Shown: positions 28,821 to 38,288 of the stretch, one piece after another | How positions within the stretch are numbered: the stretch's first letter is position 1 | Layout of the letters: each line of letters starts with the position of its first letter | Notes under the pieces: model-generated | Seen by the model: only the letters and a program-made list of their open reading frames with translations | The model's database searches: none | Told to the model about the DNA's origin: nothing | Made by a program: the position numbers and the translations under genes | Assembly: GCF_003205615.1 (NCBI RefSeq) | Contig: NZ_PYBV01000009.1 | Coordinates: forward strand, 124,001 to 188,000 | Direction of reading: 5' to 3' | Source of the DNA: Micromonospora arborensis | GTDB taxonomy: Bacteria; Actinomycetota; Actinomycetes; Mycobacteriales; Micromonosporaceae | DNA: 64,000 nucleotides

Positions 28821-29591
28821 TCAACTCGTCGACGGCGGGGTTGACCCGGGCCGGTCCGCGGGCGGCGTGTCGTCCGGTCGGTTCGCGGGCGGTGGCGGCG
28901 GGTAGCTCGGCTCCCCACTCGACGGGTAGCCCGGCTCAGCGGGGGCCTGCGGGTAGCCCGGCTGACCGGGGGCCTGCGGGTGTCCCGGGTAGCTGGCACC
29001 CGGGGTCGGGGGCTCCCAGGCCGCGGTCGCCTTGCGGAAGAACGGGTTGGCCTTCGGCAGCGCCAGCAGGATCAACGCCGTGACCAGCGCGATCAGGCTG
29101 ATCACGCTCAGCAGGACGCTGACCGGGCTGACCCAGGAGGGCAGAGCCTCCTCCACCCGGCGCTGGATTTCCTCGCCGCTCGGCCCGTTGCCGGCGGACT
29201 CTCCACCAGCGGTCATGCCGCCGGCCGCCCCGCTGACCAGGCTGACACCCACGCAGCAGACCATGATGCCGCCCACGATCCAGGTGGTGATCCGGGCGCC
29301 ATTGCGGCCCTGGTTGTTGAAGAGGGCCAGGACGGCGAGCACGACCGCGAACAGCAGCAGCAGCACGCTGCTGGCGAGGCCCACGGCGAAGAAGACATCC
29401 GCCACCTGGTCGGCATTGTCAACGGTGCTGGCCGCGTACGCGTCGCGGACCGCGTCACGCGTCTTACCGATGGTGCTGAGCGTGATGATCAGGCTGATCA
29501 CCTGGCAGGCCAGGAACACGAAGAGCAGGTAGCTGGATATCGACACGATGGATGGCCGCTGGCGGGCTGGCGTGTTCTGGGAATCGACCAC
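28821..29591 (-). CDS. Four-TM protein with proline-rich C-terminus, paralogue B
   Basis: A 256-residue paralogue of the neighbouring membrane protein. Hydrophobic segments include YLLFVFLACQVISLIITL, VLLLLFAVVLAVLALF, NGARITTWIVGGIMVCCVGV and LLSVISLIALVTALILLALP with the PKANPFF end. The C-terminal tail has GHPQAPGQPGYPQAPAEPGY-type repeats, probably disordered and cytosolic. The extracytoplasmic loop before TM4 (RRVEEALPSWVSPVSVLLS) matches LGLIGDAYPSWWIPLN of paralogue A. Function unknown. Confidence 0.78.
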   Translation of the reverse strand: MVDSQNTPARQRPSIVSISSYLLFVFLACQVISLIITLSTIGKTRDAVRDAYAASTVDNADQVADVFFAVGLASSVLLLLFAVVLAVLALFNNQGRNGARITTWIVGGIMVCCVGVSLVSGAAGGMTAGGESAGNGPSGEEIQRRVEEALPSWVSPVSVLLSVISLIALVTALILLALPKANPFFRKATAAWEPPTPGASYPGHPQAPGQPGYPQAPAEPGYPSSGEPSYPPPPPANRPDDTPPADRPGSTPPSTS

Positions 29592-29684
29592 GATTCTCCT
29601 TCCCTAAGAGCGCGCCCACACCGTATCGACAACCGGCCACTTCGGCATGCCGTGGCGAGCCCGGCACGCCCACCCGGTCCGGGC

Positions 29685-30269
29685 TCAGCGCTCCCCAGGC
29701 GTGCGGCGGATCGCCAGGTCAGCACGGTCGAGCAGGTCCCCACGGGCCACCCTCCAGCCCTCCTCGCCGTACGCCTCGAAGGAGAGCCGCGCGGAGCCAC
29801 CGGACTGGTAGTCGTGGTAGCGCATGGTGCCGGCCGACGGCAGCCCGGTCTCCCCCGTGGCGGTGTAGCGCGCCTGCCCGGTCTCGGCCCAGGTGTAGCG
29901 CAGCCCGCCGAGCTCGATGGTCGGCGCGCCAGGGGTGACGGTCGCGCCAGGTTCGGCCGTCCAGAGCACCAGCTCCAGTTCGGGGCCGTCCTCCACGGAG
30001 AGCCGGTGGTGGGTGCCGGAGCCGTCGTCGAGCAGGTGCTGCACCCAGCTCCAGTCCCCCTCGACCAGGCGGATCGTGCCGCTCACCGCGTACTCCCGCT
30101 CGCGAATGCGGACGCGGTCGCCCGGGGTCAGACGGAGGGGGCCGCCGCGCGGCGTCTCCGCCGGCTGGCCGGCGGCCCGGCTCGTCGCCCGCCGCCGGGC
30201 CCGCCCGACGACCACGGCCACCGCGAGTACGACAACAGCCGCCACCAGGCACGTCACCAGCGCGTCCAC
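29685..30269 (-). CDS. DUF4178 protein with N-terminal TM
   Basis: A 194-residue protein: one N-terminal TM (LVTCLVAAVVVLAVAVVVG) then a DUF4178 domain with LTPGDRVRIREREYAVSGTI, WSWVQHLLDDGSGTHHRLSV, ELELVLWTAEPGATVTPG and a C-terminal MRYHDYQSGGSARLSFEAYG. It is clearly paralogous to the DUF4178 protein at 34807-35433. It sits between two of the four-TM paralogue genes, outside the aminopropyltransferase operon. Function unknown; DUF4178 proteins are repeatedly found with membrane-stress and polyamine-type genes. Confidence 0.82.
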   Translation of the reverse strand: MDALVTCLVAAVVVLAVAVVVGRARRRATSRAAGQPAETPRGGPLRLTPGDRVRIREREYAVSGTIRLVEGDWSWVQHLLDDGSGTHHRLSVEDGPELELVLWTAEPGATVTPGAPTIELGGLRYTWAETGQARYTATGETGLPSAGTMRYHDYQSGGSARLSFEAYGEEGWRVARGDLLDRADLAIRRTPGER

Positions 30270-30351
30270 CCGACCACCTCCCCAGGTACGTCGGCGCAGA
30301 CGGTAACAACCCTCGGCACCAGGAAGGCCCGCGCTGTGGCCGACAGCTCAG

Positions 30352-31206
30352 CTAGCGAAGGTGGTCGGGTGCGTCCTCCGGAGGCGCCGTCGTCGGCCCG
30401 GTCGGCCCTGGCGAGGTGCCCGGCGCGCCCGGTGTCAGGTGCGCGGCCGGGTCGGGGCAGATCAGGTAGCCGGGCGGGAGCGGCTGGCTCGGCGGCAGGA
30501 AGCCCGGCACGAGCGGAGCTGTCGGGTATCCGTAACCGGTCGGGGCGTAGGTGAGCACGGGCATCGCCCAGGCTGGGCCGGGCAGCACCTCGTTCGCGGT
30601 GCGCGGCACGAACCAGCGGTTCGCCGGCGGCAGCGCCAGCAGCAGAACCACGGCCACGGAGAAGGTCAGAACGGTGAGCACGCCCAGGCCGGCCGCGGGG
30701 ACGAACAGGGCGTCCCAGGAATCGTTGCCGGCGTAGAGCGTGTCGAAGAACGTCGACGTTTCCCACTCTTCGTCCCAATCCGCTGGTGGCTCCGCCGAGG
30801 TCTCCGGAGTGGTCAGCAGGGGTACGAGAAACCCTCCGGAGCAGCACTGGGCGACGCAGACCAGCAGTTGCGAGCCACTGGCGACGAAGACCACGATCCG
30901 CGCGACGTTGCCGCCCCGCCGGACCGGGACGGCGGTGACCGCCAGCCATAGCGCGAGCAGCACCGCCGGTACGCCGAGGATCAGCGCCATCGCCACGTTG
31001 CCCTGCCGCTCGCCTCTCACCTCGTCCGGGTCGGCGTCCGGCACCAGCCGCACCGCGCGGTCGATCTGGCCATCGAAGTGCACCGCATCGGCGACGGTCA
31101 GCGCGGCCAGGCCGAGCAGCACCAGCACCACGGCCAGTTGCAGCCAGAAGGCGATGGTCACGGTGGCCGGGCGGGACGGACGCGGCGCGGTGGTGGGCGG
31201 GCTCAT
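30352..31206 (-). CDS. Four-TM protein with proline-rich C-terminus, paralogue C
   Basis: A 284-residue membrane protein starting at ATG 31206 (MSPPTTAPRP). TM segments: TIAFWLQLAVVLVLLGLA, VAMALILGVPAVLLALWL, IVVFVASGSQLLVCVAQCC, LTFSVAVVLLLALPPANRWF. The GGNVARIVVFVASGSQLLVC block and the LPPANRWF end align with paralogues A and B. The tail is Pro/Gly-rich (PPGYLICPDPAAHLTPGAPG). Function unknown. Confidence 0.75.
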   Translation of the reverse strand: MSPPTTAPRPSRPATVTIAFWLQLAVVLVLLGLAALTVADAVHFDGQIDRAVRLVPDADPDEVRGERQGNVAMALILGVPAVLLALWLAVTAVPVRRGGNVARIVVFVASGSQLLVCVAQCCSGGFLVPLLTTPETSAEPPADWDEEWETSTFFDTLYAGNDSWDALFVPAAGLGVLTVLTFSVAVVLLLALPPANRWFVPRTANEVLPGPAWAMPVLTYAPTGYGYPTAPLVPGFLPPSQPLPPGYLICPDPAAHLTPGAPGTSPGPTGPTTAPPEDAPDHLR

Positions 31207-31275
31207 GGCTCGCAACGTACGGCGCGGTGTCGACGACCGGCAGAACCGATCGGGCAACACCGACCGGCGAATGGA

Positions 31276-31656
31276 TCATGCTGCGGTCAGCCGCCGACTG
31301 GCGTACGTGCCCAGGGTTTCCCGGTCCATCACGCAGCCGACGAAGGTGGTGAACTCACTCGGGTCGTCCCGCAGCGACGTCCAGGCCGCGCGGGCCGCCG
31401 CCGGGTCGACCCGCTCCAGCAGCGTGGCCGCGTACGCCCGGCCGGCGGGTGTGCCGTCGGCCAGCACCCGGTCGAGCTGGCGGCGCGTCTCCTCGGGGTG
31501 GTCGTCGAGGGCGGCCGAGACCCGCTCGTACGCCTCGGTCACCGGCAACAGCGCGCCGGCGATCCCCACCCCACCAAAGGCGAGCGTGTCCGCCGCCGCC
31601 AACTCGTCGACGGCCGCGCCCAATTCGCGCTCCCAAGCCTTGCGCATCCCAAACAT
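31276..31656 (-). CDS. Uncharacterised small alpha-helical protein
   Basis: A 126-residue soluble protein (MFGMRKAWERELGAAVDEL..., ending LGTYASRRLTAA) made of predicted helices with arginine/leucine pairs such as ETRRQLDRVLADGTPAGRAY. No domain recognised. Composition and a plausible start suggest a real gene. It lies between the membrane paralogues and the aminopropyltransferase operon, on the same strand. Confidence 0.6.
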   Translation of the reverse strand: MFGMRKAWERELGAAVDELAAADTLAFGGVGIAGALLPVTEAYERVSAALDDHPEETRRQLDRVLADGTPAGRAYAATLLERVDPAAARAAWTSLRDDPSEFTTFVGCVMDRETLGTYASRRLTAA

Positions 31657-31693
31657 GTCTCCACCCTTTCCCCGTCCGCCCCCACTCCACCCT

Positions 31694-31714
31694 GTTAATC
31701 AAGAGGTTTGCGCC
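31694..31714. repeat. Solo arm of the GTTGATCA element family
   Basis: GTTAATCAAGAGGTTTGCGCC matches the left arm of the element at 63208 with few mismatches, but no complementary right arm follows, so this is a decayed or half copy downstream of the aminopropyltransferase operon. Confidence 0.55.
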
Positions 31715-31769
31715 ATGAGCGGACACTTCCCCGACACAGCCGCCTTGTTCAGGCGCCAGGTGGTGGAGG

Positions 31770-33362
31770 TCAGTAGCCGCGCCACTCTGCGCGGGCGTAG
31801 TCGAGGACCCTCGGTTGGAGGAGAGTGCTGGGGGGTACGTCCAGGCGGGCGCGGTCGGCGGGAAAGGCCGTTGCTGCCCGCAGCACGCCCGGGTCGAGGA
31901 AACGCAGCCGGGGCGCGTCGGCCGGCAGTTCCAGCACCGGCGGGACGGTTCCCGCCGTGGCGAGCAGGAAACCCCAGTCGCCGAAGGACGGCACGTCGAC
32001 GTGGTACGGCACGGTGGCGAAGCCGGCTTCCCGCACCGAGGCGTCGATCGACCAATATGAGCGGGGCGCGAAGTACGGCGAGCCGGACTGCACCACCAGC
32101 CGTCCCTGCTCGGCGAGCACCGACCTGATCAGCGCATAGAACTCGACGGTGTAGAGCTTGGCGGTGGCCGTCTCGTCCGGGTCGGGCAGGTCGGCGACCA
32201 CCACGTCGAAGCGCTCGGCGGCGGTACGCAGCCAGCCGAACGCGTCAGTGTTCAGCACCCGTACGCGGGGGTCGTCGAGCGATCCGCCGTTGAGCGCCCG
32301 CAGCTGCGGCACGTGCCTGGCCAGCGCCACCACCGCCGGGTCGAGGTCGACCACGGTCACCCGGCGGACGTCCGGGTACTTCAGGATCTCCCGGACCGCG
32401 AGGCCGTCGCCGGCGCCGAGAACCAGTACGTCGCCGCGTGGGCCGCGCATCGCCGGGTGCACCAGCGCCTCGTGGTAGCGGTACTCGTCGACCGAGCTGA
32501 ACTGGAGATCACCGTTGAGGAACAACCGCAGGTCGGTGTCGGCGTGGCCGACCTCCCGCACCGACCGGGTCAGCACGATCTCCTGGTAACGGGAGCGTTC
32601 GGCGTGCACCACGGGGTCCCGGTAGAGCTGCTGCCGGGCGGTCACCTCGAAGTCGGCGGCGGTCACCCAGGCGTACCCCAGGCAGAGCGCGACCACGACC
32701 GAGCCGGCGCCGAGGACGAGCCGGGCCCGGCGGCTCAGCTCCCTGCGGAACACCGTGCAGACCAGGGCGAGACCGGCCACCGCGTTCACCGCGCCGACCA
32801 CCAGGGCACCCTTGAGCTGGCCGAAAACGGGGATCAACAGGAACGGAAAGGCGAGCCCGCCGAGCAGCGCGCCGACGTAGTCGGCGGCGAACAGGTCCGC
32901 CACCGCACTGCCGGCGGCCTGCTCGCGGATGCGCTGCAGCATCACCATCAGCAGCGGAATCTCCGCGCCGATCAGCAGCCCCAGCACGAAGGCGGTGCCG
33001 ACCAGCGCCGGGCCGTACAGGTCGAGCCAGGCGAAGGCGGCGTAGAGGCCGAGTACCGACAGACCACCGAGCAGGGCCAGGGTCAGTTCGATCACCGCGA
33101 ACGCGGCGGCGGCCCGGGGCTGCAACGGCTTCGCGACCAGCGCGCCGACCCCCATCGCGAAGACCATCACGCCGAGCACGATCGACGCCTGCCCGACGGT
33201 GTCGCCGATCAGGTAGCTGCCGAGCGCGACCAGGGCCAGCTCGTAGACCAGCCCGCAGGCGGCGCAGACGAAGACCGCGAGCAGCACCGCCGCGCGGGCC
33301 AGCCGCCAGTGCGGCCGGGCCTCGGTGCCGCCGTCGAGCACCGGCTGCGCCTCGGTGCTCAT
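31770..33362 (-). CDS. Membrane-fused spermidine-synthase-like protein
   Basis: A 530-residue protein with about seven N-terminal TM helices (residues about 22-230, e.g. AVLLAVFVCAACGLVYELAL, ALVGTAFVLGLLIGAEIPLL) and a C-terminal aminopropyltransferase-like Rossmann domain. The SAM-type loop VLVLGAGDGLAVREILKYPD, acidic strand VTVVDLDPAVVALARHVP and VVVADLPDPDETATAKLYT, aligned with the catalytic DxxDP loop, are present. It ends a five-gene operon with DUF350, DUF4247, DUF2617 and DUF4178 genes. Whether it makes a polyamine or modifies a membrane molecule is unknown; the fused TM part argues for a membrane-linked job. Confidence 0.88.
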   Translation of the reverse strand: MSTEAQPVLDGGTEARPHWRLARAAVLLAVFVCAACGLVYELALVALGSYLIGDTVGQASIVLGVMVFAMGVGALVAKPLQPRAAAAFAVIELTLALLGGLSVLGLYAAFAWLDLYGPALVGTAFVLGLLIGAEIPLLMVMLQRIREQAAGSAVADLFAADYVGALLGGLAFPFLLIPVFGQLKGALVVGAVNAVAGLALVCTVFRRELSRRARLVLGAGSVVVALCLGYAWVTAADFEVTARQQLYRDPVVHAERSRYQEIVLTRSVREVGHADTDLRLFLNGDLQFSSVDEYRYHEALVHPAMRGPRGDVLVLGAGDGLAVREILKYPDVRRVTVVDLDPAVVALARHVPQLRALNGGSLDDPRVRVLNTDAFGWLRTAAERFDVVVADLPDPDETATAKLYTVEFYALIRSVLAEQGRLVVQSGSPYFAPRSYWSIDASVREAGFATVPYHVDVPSFGDWGFLLATAGTVPPVLELPADAPRLRFLDPGVLRAATAFPADRARLDVPPSTLLQPRVLDYARAEWRGY

Positions 33363-33414
33363 GACTGCCCCGGGTACGGCAGGCCGGCAACACCCGGTCG
33401 CGGTCCCCCGGTCA

Positions 33415-33837
33415 TCAGAGGATCGCGGCGGCGATGATCGCGCCGGTGGCCAGGTGCACCACGGCCGACACCCATACGGCGGGGTGCGGCTCCGGGTCGA
33501 CCAGCAGCTCGCCGAGCCGGCCCGGGGTCACCGCGTCGAGCAGCAGGAACGCGGCGGCCATGATGACCAGGCCGACGATCCCGTACGCCGCCGCGCCTAC
33601 CAGCCCCAGGGCGAGGTCGTCGTCGCTGGCGACGATCGCCGCGACCACGATGGTGCCGACACCGAGCAGGTTGGACGCGAGCAACAGCGCCGCGTTGCGG
33701 TTGCGCTCGGTCCAGATCAGTTCGTGGAGCTTGCCAGGAGTGGTCAGGTCGACCAACCCGTAGCCGACGCCCATGAGGACGACGCCGACCACGCCGAAGG
33801 CGAGGGTGGCCAGCAGATCGGTGACGAGGTTCTGCAC
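33415..33837 (-). CDS. DUF350 membrane protein
   Basis: A 140-residue protein with four TM segments as two DUF350 repeats: LLATLAFGVVGVVLMGVGYG with VDLTTPGKL after it, and AAYGIVGLVIMAAAFLLLDA with VTPGRLGELL after it. The matching D-x-x-TPG pattern in both halves shows the internal duplication. Third-from-last gene of the operon before the aminopropyltransferase. DUF350 proteins are found in polyamine/ATP-grasp and phage-shock-type neighbourhoods; function unknown. Confidence 0.88.
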   Translation of the reverse strand: MQNLVTDLLATLAFGVVGVVLMGVGYGLVDLTTPGKLHELIWTERNRNAALLLASNLLGVGTIVVAAIVASDDDLALGLVGAAAYGIVGLVIMAAAFLLLDAVTPGRLGELLVDPEPHPAVWVSAVVHLATGAIIAAAIL

Positions 33838-33870
33838 GGGGGGCTCCAGGTGAAGGGGTCGGGCGTCGGA

Positions 33871-34296
33871 CTACTTGCCGGTGCCGGGGCCGCCGCCCCG
33901 AACGCTGCTGCCGCGACCCCAGCCCCAGTACGACCCGACGATCGAGTGGTAGCGGGGGTGAGCGGTGTTCATCTTTTCGAGCAGGATCACCGAGCCGGCG
34001 GCGAGCGGCTGGATCACCACCGAGTCGTCGTCGTAGCGCAGGTAGACGCCGCTGCCGTCGGCGTACCGGTCGGACGGCTTCCACGCGTCGGTCAGTTCCT
34101 TGGCGACCCTGGTCGGTGACTTGGACGAGGTGTACGCGGTCGCTTCCCGGCCGATGTCCCGGCTGGCCGCTCGCGAGTACTTGTCCTGCACGTAGCCGCG
34201 CGGGGAGAAGGTGCCGTTGACGAGCGCGAAGGCCGCGACCAGCACGCCGACCACGGCCGCCGCCGCGCCCACCACGAACCAGCGTCGGTATGTCAT
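33871..34296 (-). CDS. DUF4247 protein
   Basis: A 141-residue protein with one N-terminal TM or uncleaved signal (FVVGAAAAVVGVLVAAFALV) and an extracytoplasmic DUF4247 domain: GYVQDKYSRAASRDIGREAT, GVYLRYDDDSVVIQPLAAGS, and the glycine-rich end GSYWGWGRGSSVRGGGPGTG. The start codon overlaps the stop of the DUF2617 gene by 4 bases, so the two are translationally coupled. Function unknown. Confidence 0.85.
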   Translation of the reverse strand: MTYRRWFVVGAAAAVVGVLVAAFALVNGTFSPRGYVQDKYSRAASRDIGREATAYTSSKSPTRVAKELTDAWKPSDRYADGSGVYLRYDDDSVVIQPLAAGSVILLEKMNTAHPRYHSIVGSYWGWGRGSSVRGGGPGTGK

Positions 34297-34805
34297 CGCA
34301 GTGCCACCACCGTCTCGGTCAGGACCAGCTCATTGGTCTGGGGGTACGCGTGCCAGGTACGCCAGCCGACCGACCCGTGCGGTAGGTCGGTGCGCGCGGC
34401 CAGCGCGGTGACCGCGTCCGGGTCACCGGGGAACACTCCGACCAGGGCGTACGGGTCGTCGGCCAGGTCGGCGCGGAGCCCGGCGATCCGGGTGTGCAGC
34501 TCACCGTCGGCGGGGCGCAGCACGCTGGCGGTGAAGCGGTAGCCGCCCGCCTCGTCGTGCAGGGCGCCGGGCAGGTGCGGCGGCCGACCAGGCAGGCAGG
34601 CAACCGTCTCGGTGAGTCCGGCCGCACCGCCGGGTTCGGCCAGCACGACCTGGTGGGACGCGCCGAGCAGGCGCAGCCGTAGCCGGACGTCCCCGGGCAG
34701 CGTGAGGTCGCGGACGTGCAGGGCGGGCCGCTCCGGGCCGCCGAGTGCCAGGCTCAGGTCGGCGGCGCAGGTGTCGACGTACGGGGTGTGCAGGCTCACC
34801 AACAC
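34293..34805 (-). CDS. DUF2617 protein
   Basis: A 170-residue soluble protein of the DUF2617 family. Typical parts: MLVSLHTPYVDTCAADLSLAL, LRLRLLGASHQVVL, the central LHDEAGGYRFTASVLRPADG and GVFPGDPDAVTALAAR, and the C-terminal WRTWHAYPQTNELVLTETVV. Second gene of the operon, one base after the DUF4178 stop. Function unknown; its constant partnership with DUF4178, DUF4247 and DUF350 is the only clue. Confidence 0.87.
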   Translation of the reverse strand: MLVSLHTPYVDTCAADLSLALGGPERPALHVRDLTLPGDVRLRLRLLGASHQVVLAEPGGAAGLTETVACLPGRPPHLPGALHDEAGGYRFTASVLRPADGELHTRIAGLRADLADDPYALVGVFPGDPDAVTALAARTDLPHGSVGWRTWHAYPQTNELVLTETVVALR

Positions 34806-34806
34806 G

Positions 34807-35433
34807 TCAGCTGGCCTCCGGCCCGGCCTGCGGGTACACCATCACGTCGGCGCGGTGCAGCTGCTCGCCCCGGGCGACCTCCCAGCCGGCCTGGCCGTAC
34901 GCCTCGAAGGAGAGCCGTTCGCCGCCCTGGGCACGGTAGTCGTGGTATCGAAGGGTGCCACTGGGGTCGAGGCCGGTGCTGCCGGTGGCCGTGAAGCGGG
35001 CCTGACCGGACTCCTCTGCCGCGTAGCGACGGCCGGCAAAGTCGAGAGTGGGCGCACCCGGGGTGATCGTGGCGGCCGGCTCGGCGGTCCAGAGCACCAA
35101 CTCCAGGTCCGGGTCCTCCTCCACGGAGAGCCAGCGCTTGTCGCCCTCGACGGTGTCCAGCAGGTGCTCGGCCCAGCTCCAGCCGCCCTCATTCAGATGC
35201 ACCGAGCCCCGGACCGCGTACGACACCCGGCGGATCTCGACGATGTCGCCGGGCTTGAGCGTGCGCGGGTCACCGTGGAGCGCGTCGCTGTCGGTGTCCC
35301 GGAACGGGTCTGCGGGTGCCGCCGGCCGGGCGGCCCTACGGCCCTTGCGTACCGCCACCACCGCCACCACGACCCCGGCGACTCCGATCAGACACCCCAG
35401 CGCCGTCACCAGATACGCCACGGGACCGTTCAT
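34807..35433 (-). CDS. DUF4178 protein, operon head
   Basis: A 208-residue protein starting at ATG 35433 (MNGPVAYLVTALGC) with one N-terminal TM segment (LVTALGCLIGVAGVVVAVVA) and a DUF4178 domain: LKPGDIVEIRRVSYAVRGSV, WSWAEHLLDTVEGDKRWLSV, LELVLWTAEPAATITPGAP, and RYHDYRAQGGERLSFEAYG near the C-terminus. First gene of the five-gene operon ending in the aminopropyltransferase-like gene. Paralogous to 29685-30269 with strong local identity (LELVLWTAEP; LSFEAYG). Confidence 0.87.
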   Translation of the reverse strand: MNGPVAYLVTALGCLIGVAGVVVAVVAVRKGRRAARPAAPADPFRDTDSDALHGDPRTLKPGDIVEIRRVSYAVRGSVHLNEGGWSWAEHLLDTVEGDKRWLSVEEDPDLELVLWTAEPAATITPGAPTLDFAGRRYAAEESGQARFTATGSTGLDPSGTLRYHDYRAQGGERLSFEAYGQAGWEVARGEQLHRADVMVYPQAGPEAS

Positions 35434-35611
35434 GCCGACCACCTCCCCAAGTGCGTCGGCGGGAACGGTAACAACCCCGCGCACCTGGAGAAACCTCATC
35501 ATTGGCTGGTGATGCGGCAGCTACGGAGCGTTCCGGTGGGGGGCCATCGGGGGCGGAGGACGGGTCGGGCCGACCCCGCCGGAAAGGCGGGGTCGGCCCG
35601 GGTGCGACGGA

Positions 35612-38203
35612 TCAGGCGGCGGTGACGGACAACCCTTCCTTCGCGTCGGCCAGGTCGACCTTGACGGTGTCGCCGTCTCGGATCGTCCCGGCGAGCAGTG
35701 CCCTGGCCAGTTGGTCTCCGATTGCGGTCTGGACCAGGCGACGGAGCGGTCGGGCACCGTAGATCGGGTCGTAGCCGTGCTCGGCCAGCCACTGCCGGGC
35801 GGACTCGGTGATGTCCAGTGCCAATCGGCGGTCCGCAAGACGGTTTCGCATCCGGTCGAGCTGAATGTCGACGATGGACCGCAGGTCGTCGCCCCGCAGC
35901 GAGGCGAAGACCACGATGTCGTCCAGCCGGTTGAGGAACTCCGGCTTGAAGTGCGACCGGACCACGGCGAGGACACCCTCCCGGCGCTGCTCGTCGGCCA
36001 GGGTCAGGTCACCGATCACCGACGACCCGAGGTTGGACGTGAGGATCAGGATCGCGTTCCGGAAGTCCACCGTGCGGCCCTGGCCGTCGGTGAGCCGACC
36101 GTCGTCGAGCACCTGGAGCAGCACGTCGAAGACGTCCGGGTGCGCCTTTTCGACCTCGTCCAACAGGATCACCGAGTACGGCCGGCGGCGCACCGCCTCG
36201 GTGAGCTGGCCACCCTCGTTGTAGCCGACGTAACCGGGCGGGGCACCCACCAGACGAGCGACCGAGTGCTTCTCGCCGTACTCACTCATGTCGATGCGGA
36301 CCATCGCCCGCTCGTCGTCGAAGAGGAACTCGGCGAGGGCCTTGGCCAGCTCGGTCTTGCCGACACCGGTGGGGCCGAGGAAGAGGAAGCTGCCGGTCGG
36401 GCGGTCCGGGTCGGCGATGCCGGCCCGGGCACGGCGTACCGCGTCGGAGACCGCGCCGACCGCCTCGGCCTGGCCGACCACCCGACCACCCAGCGACTCT
36501 TCCATCCGCAGCAGCTTGGCCGTCTCGCCCTCCAGGAGGCGGCCGGCCGGGATGCCGGTCCAGGAGGCGACCACCGCGGCGATGTCGTCGGCGCCGACCT
36601 CTTCCTTGAGCATCGCGCCATCGGCCTGGAGCTGGGCCAGCTCCTCCTCGGCCTGCTTCAGCTCGACCCGGAGTGCGGGGATCCGGCCGTATCGCAGCTC
36701 GGCGGCACGCTCCAACTCTCCGTCGCGCTCGGCCCGTTCGGCCTCGCCGCCGAGGCGCTCCAACTCCTCCTTGGCGGTGGAGAGCTTGGTGATGTGGCTC
36801 TTCTCGGTCTGCCAGCGCTCGGAGAGCACGGTGAGCTGCTCGTGCTTGTCGGCCAACTCCTTACGAAGCCGCTCCAACCGCTCGGCGGAGGCGGCGTCCG
36901 GCTCCTTGGCCAGCGCCATCTCCTCGATCTCCAGCCGGCGGACCGCCCGCTCGATCTCGTCCACCTCGACCGGCCGGGAGTCGATCTCCATCCGGAGTCG
37001 GGACGCGGACTCGTCGACCAGGTCGATCGCCTTGTCCGGCAGGAACCGGTCGGTGATGTAGCGGTCCGACAGTGTCGCGGCGGCGACCAGCGCGGCGTCG
37101 GTGATCCGTACGCCGTGGTGCACCTCGTAGCGCTCCTTGAGCCCACGCAGGATGCCGATGGTGTCCTCGATCGTCGGCTCGCCGACCAGCACCGGCTGGA
37201 AACGACGCTCCAGCGCCGGGTCCTTCTCGATGTGCTCGCGGTACTCGTCCAGCGTGGTGGCGCCCACCATCCGCAGCTCACCACGGGCCAGCATCGGCTT
37301 GAGCATGTTGCCGGCGTCCATCGAGCCCTCGCCCTTGCCGGCTCCGACGACGGTGTGCAGCTCGTCGAGGAACGTGATGACCTGCCCGTTGGAGTTCTTG
37401 ATCTCCTCCAGGACGGACTTCAGCCGCTCCTCGAACTGACCGCGGTACTGCGCGCCGGCGACCATCGCGCCGAGATCCAGCGAGATCAGCTTCTTGTCGC
37501 GCAGCGACTCGGGCACGTCGCCGGTGACGATCCGCTGGGCCAGACCCTCGACGATCGCGGTCTTTCCGACGCCGGGCTCACCGATCAGCACCGGGTTGTT
37601 CTTGGTACGCCGGGAGAGCACCTGGATGACGCGGCGGATCTCCGAGTCGCGACCGATGACCGGGTCGATCTTGCCGTCCCGCGCGCTGGCGGTGAGGTCG
37701 ACGCCGTACTTGGCCAGGGCCTGATAGGTCTGCTCCGGGTCGGCGGTGGTGACCCGGCGGTCCCCACCGCGGACGGTCGGGAAGGCGGCGACCAGGGCTT
37801 CCTCGGTGGCACCGGCGGTCTTCAGCGCCCCGGACACCGCGCCGCCCACCCGGGCGAGGCCGGCGAGCAGGTGCTCGGTGGAGGTGTACTCGTCGCCCAA
37901 CGGCCGGGCGATCTGCTCGGCGGCGCCGATGGCGTTGACGAACTCCCGAGCCAGGGTCGGCTCGGCGATGCTGGAACCGCGGGCGGCGGGAAGGCCGTCG
38001 ACCGCGCGCTGGGCGGCCCGGCGCAGCTCGGTCGGGTCGGCCCCGACGGCGCGCAGCAGACCGGTGGCGGTCGAGCCGTCGGTGTCCAGCAGTGCCAGCA
38101 GCAGGTGCCAGGGCTCCACGGTGGCGTGACCATGCTGGTTGGCCAGCGCGACAGCACCCGTGATGGTTTCGCGGCTCTTGGTGGTGAGTTTTTCGGTGTT
38201 CAT
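35612..38203 (-). CDS. clpB: ATP-dependent disaggregase ClpB
   Basis: An 863-residue Hsp100 unfoldase that resolves aggregates with DnaK. The N-terminal repeat domain ([20 protein letters not shown]), AAA1 with Walker [18 protein letters not shown] and [15 protein letters not shown], the coiled-coil M-domain (about residues 400-530, e.g. [20 protein letters not shown]), and AAA2 with [16 protein letters not shown] and [15 protein letters not shown] are complete. ATG 38203 gives the standard length. A HAIR operator lies 47 bases upstream, so HspR control together with the dnaK operon is expected. The longer antisense frames are not genes. Confidence 0.97.
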   Translation of the reverse strand: MNTEKLTTKSRETITGAVALANQHGHATVEPWHLLLALLDTDGSTATGLLRAVGADPTELRRAAQRAVDGLPAARGSSIAEPTLAREFVNAIGAAEQIARPLGDEYTSTEHLLAGLARVGGAVSGALKTAGATEEALVAAFPTVRGGDRRVTTADPEQTYQALAKYGVDLTASARDGKIDPVIGRDSEIRRVIQVLSRRTKNNPVLIGEPGVGKTAIVEGLAQRIVTGDVPESLRDKKLISLDLGAMVAGAQYRGQFEERLKSVLEEIKNSNGQVITFLDELHTVVGAGKGEGSMDAGNMLKPMLARGELRMVGATTLDEYREHIEKDPALERRFQPVLVGEPTIEDTIGILRGLKERYEVHHGVRITDAALVAAATLSDRYITDRFLPDKAIDLVDESASRLRMEIDSRPVEVDEIERAVRRLEIEEMALAKEPDAASAERLERLRKELADKHEQLTVLSERWQTEKSHITKLSTAKEELERLGGEAERAERDGELERAAELRYGRIPALRVELKQAEEELAQLQADGAMLKEEVGADDIAAVVASWTGIPAGRLLEGETAKLLRMEESLGGRVVGQAEAVGAVSDAVRRARAGIADPDRPTGSFLFLGPTGVGKTELAKALAEFLFDDERAMVRIDMSEYGEKHSVARLVGAPPGYVGYNEGGQLTEAVRRRPYSVILLDEVEKAHPDVFDVLLQVLDDGRLTDGQGRTVDFRNAILILTSNLGSSVIGDLTLADEQRREGVLAVVRSHFKPEFLNRLDDIVVFASLRGDDLRSIVDIQLDRMRNRLADRRLALDITESARQWLAEHGYDPIYGARPLRRLVQTAIGDQLARALLAGTIRDGDTVKVDLADAKEGLSVTAA

Positions 38204-38249
38204 GGGCTCCCCCGGATCGGCGTTGTCCATTGGGTTGGACACAACCAGA

Positions 38250-38270
38250 GTTGAGCGTATTCCGCTCAAC
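38250..38270. promoter_or_regulatory. HAIR-type HspR operator upstream of clpB
   Basis: GTTGAGC-N7-GCTCAAC, matching the HspR-associated inverted repeat (consensus CTTGAGT-N7-ACTCAAG) with one symmetric change per arm. It lies between the TetR stop and the clpB start. Confidence 0.85.
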
Positions 38271-38288
38271 CTTAGCGCGTGACGCCCA

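Noticed and set aside
35711-38254. Long open frame on the plus strand opposite clpB
   Set aside because: Entirely antisense to ClpB with no recognisable domain.
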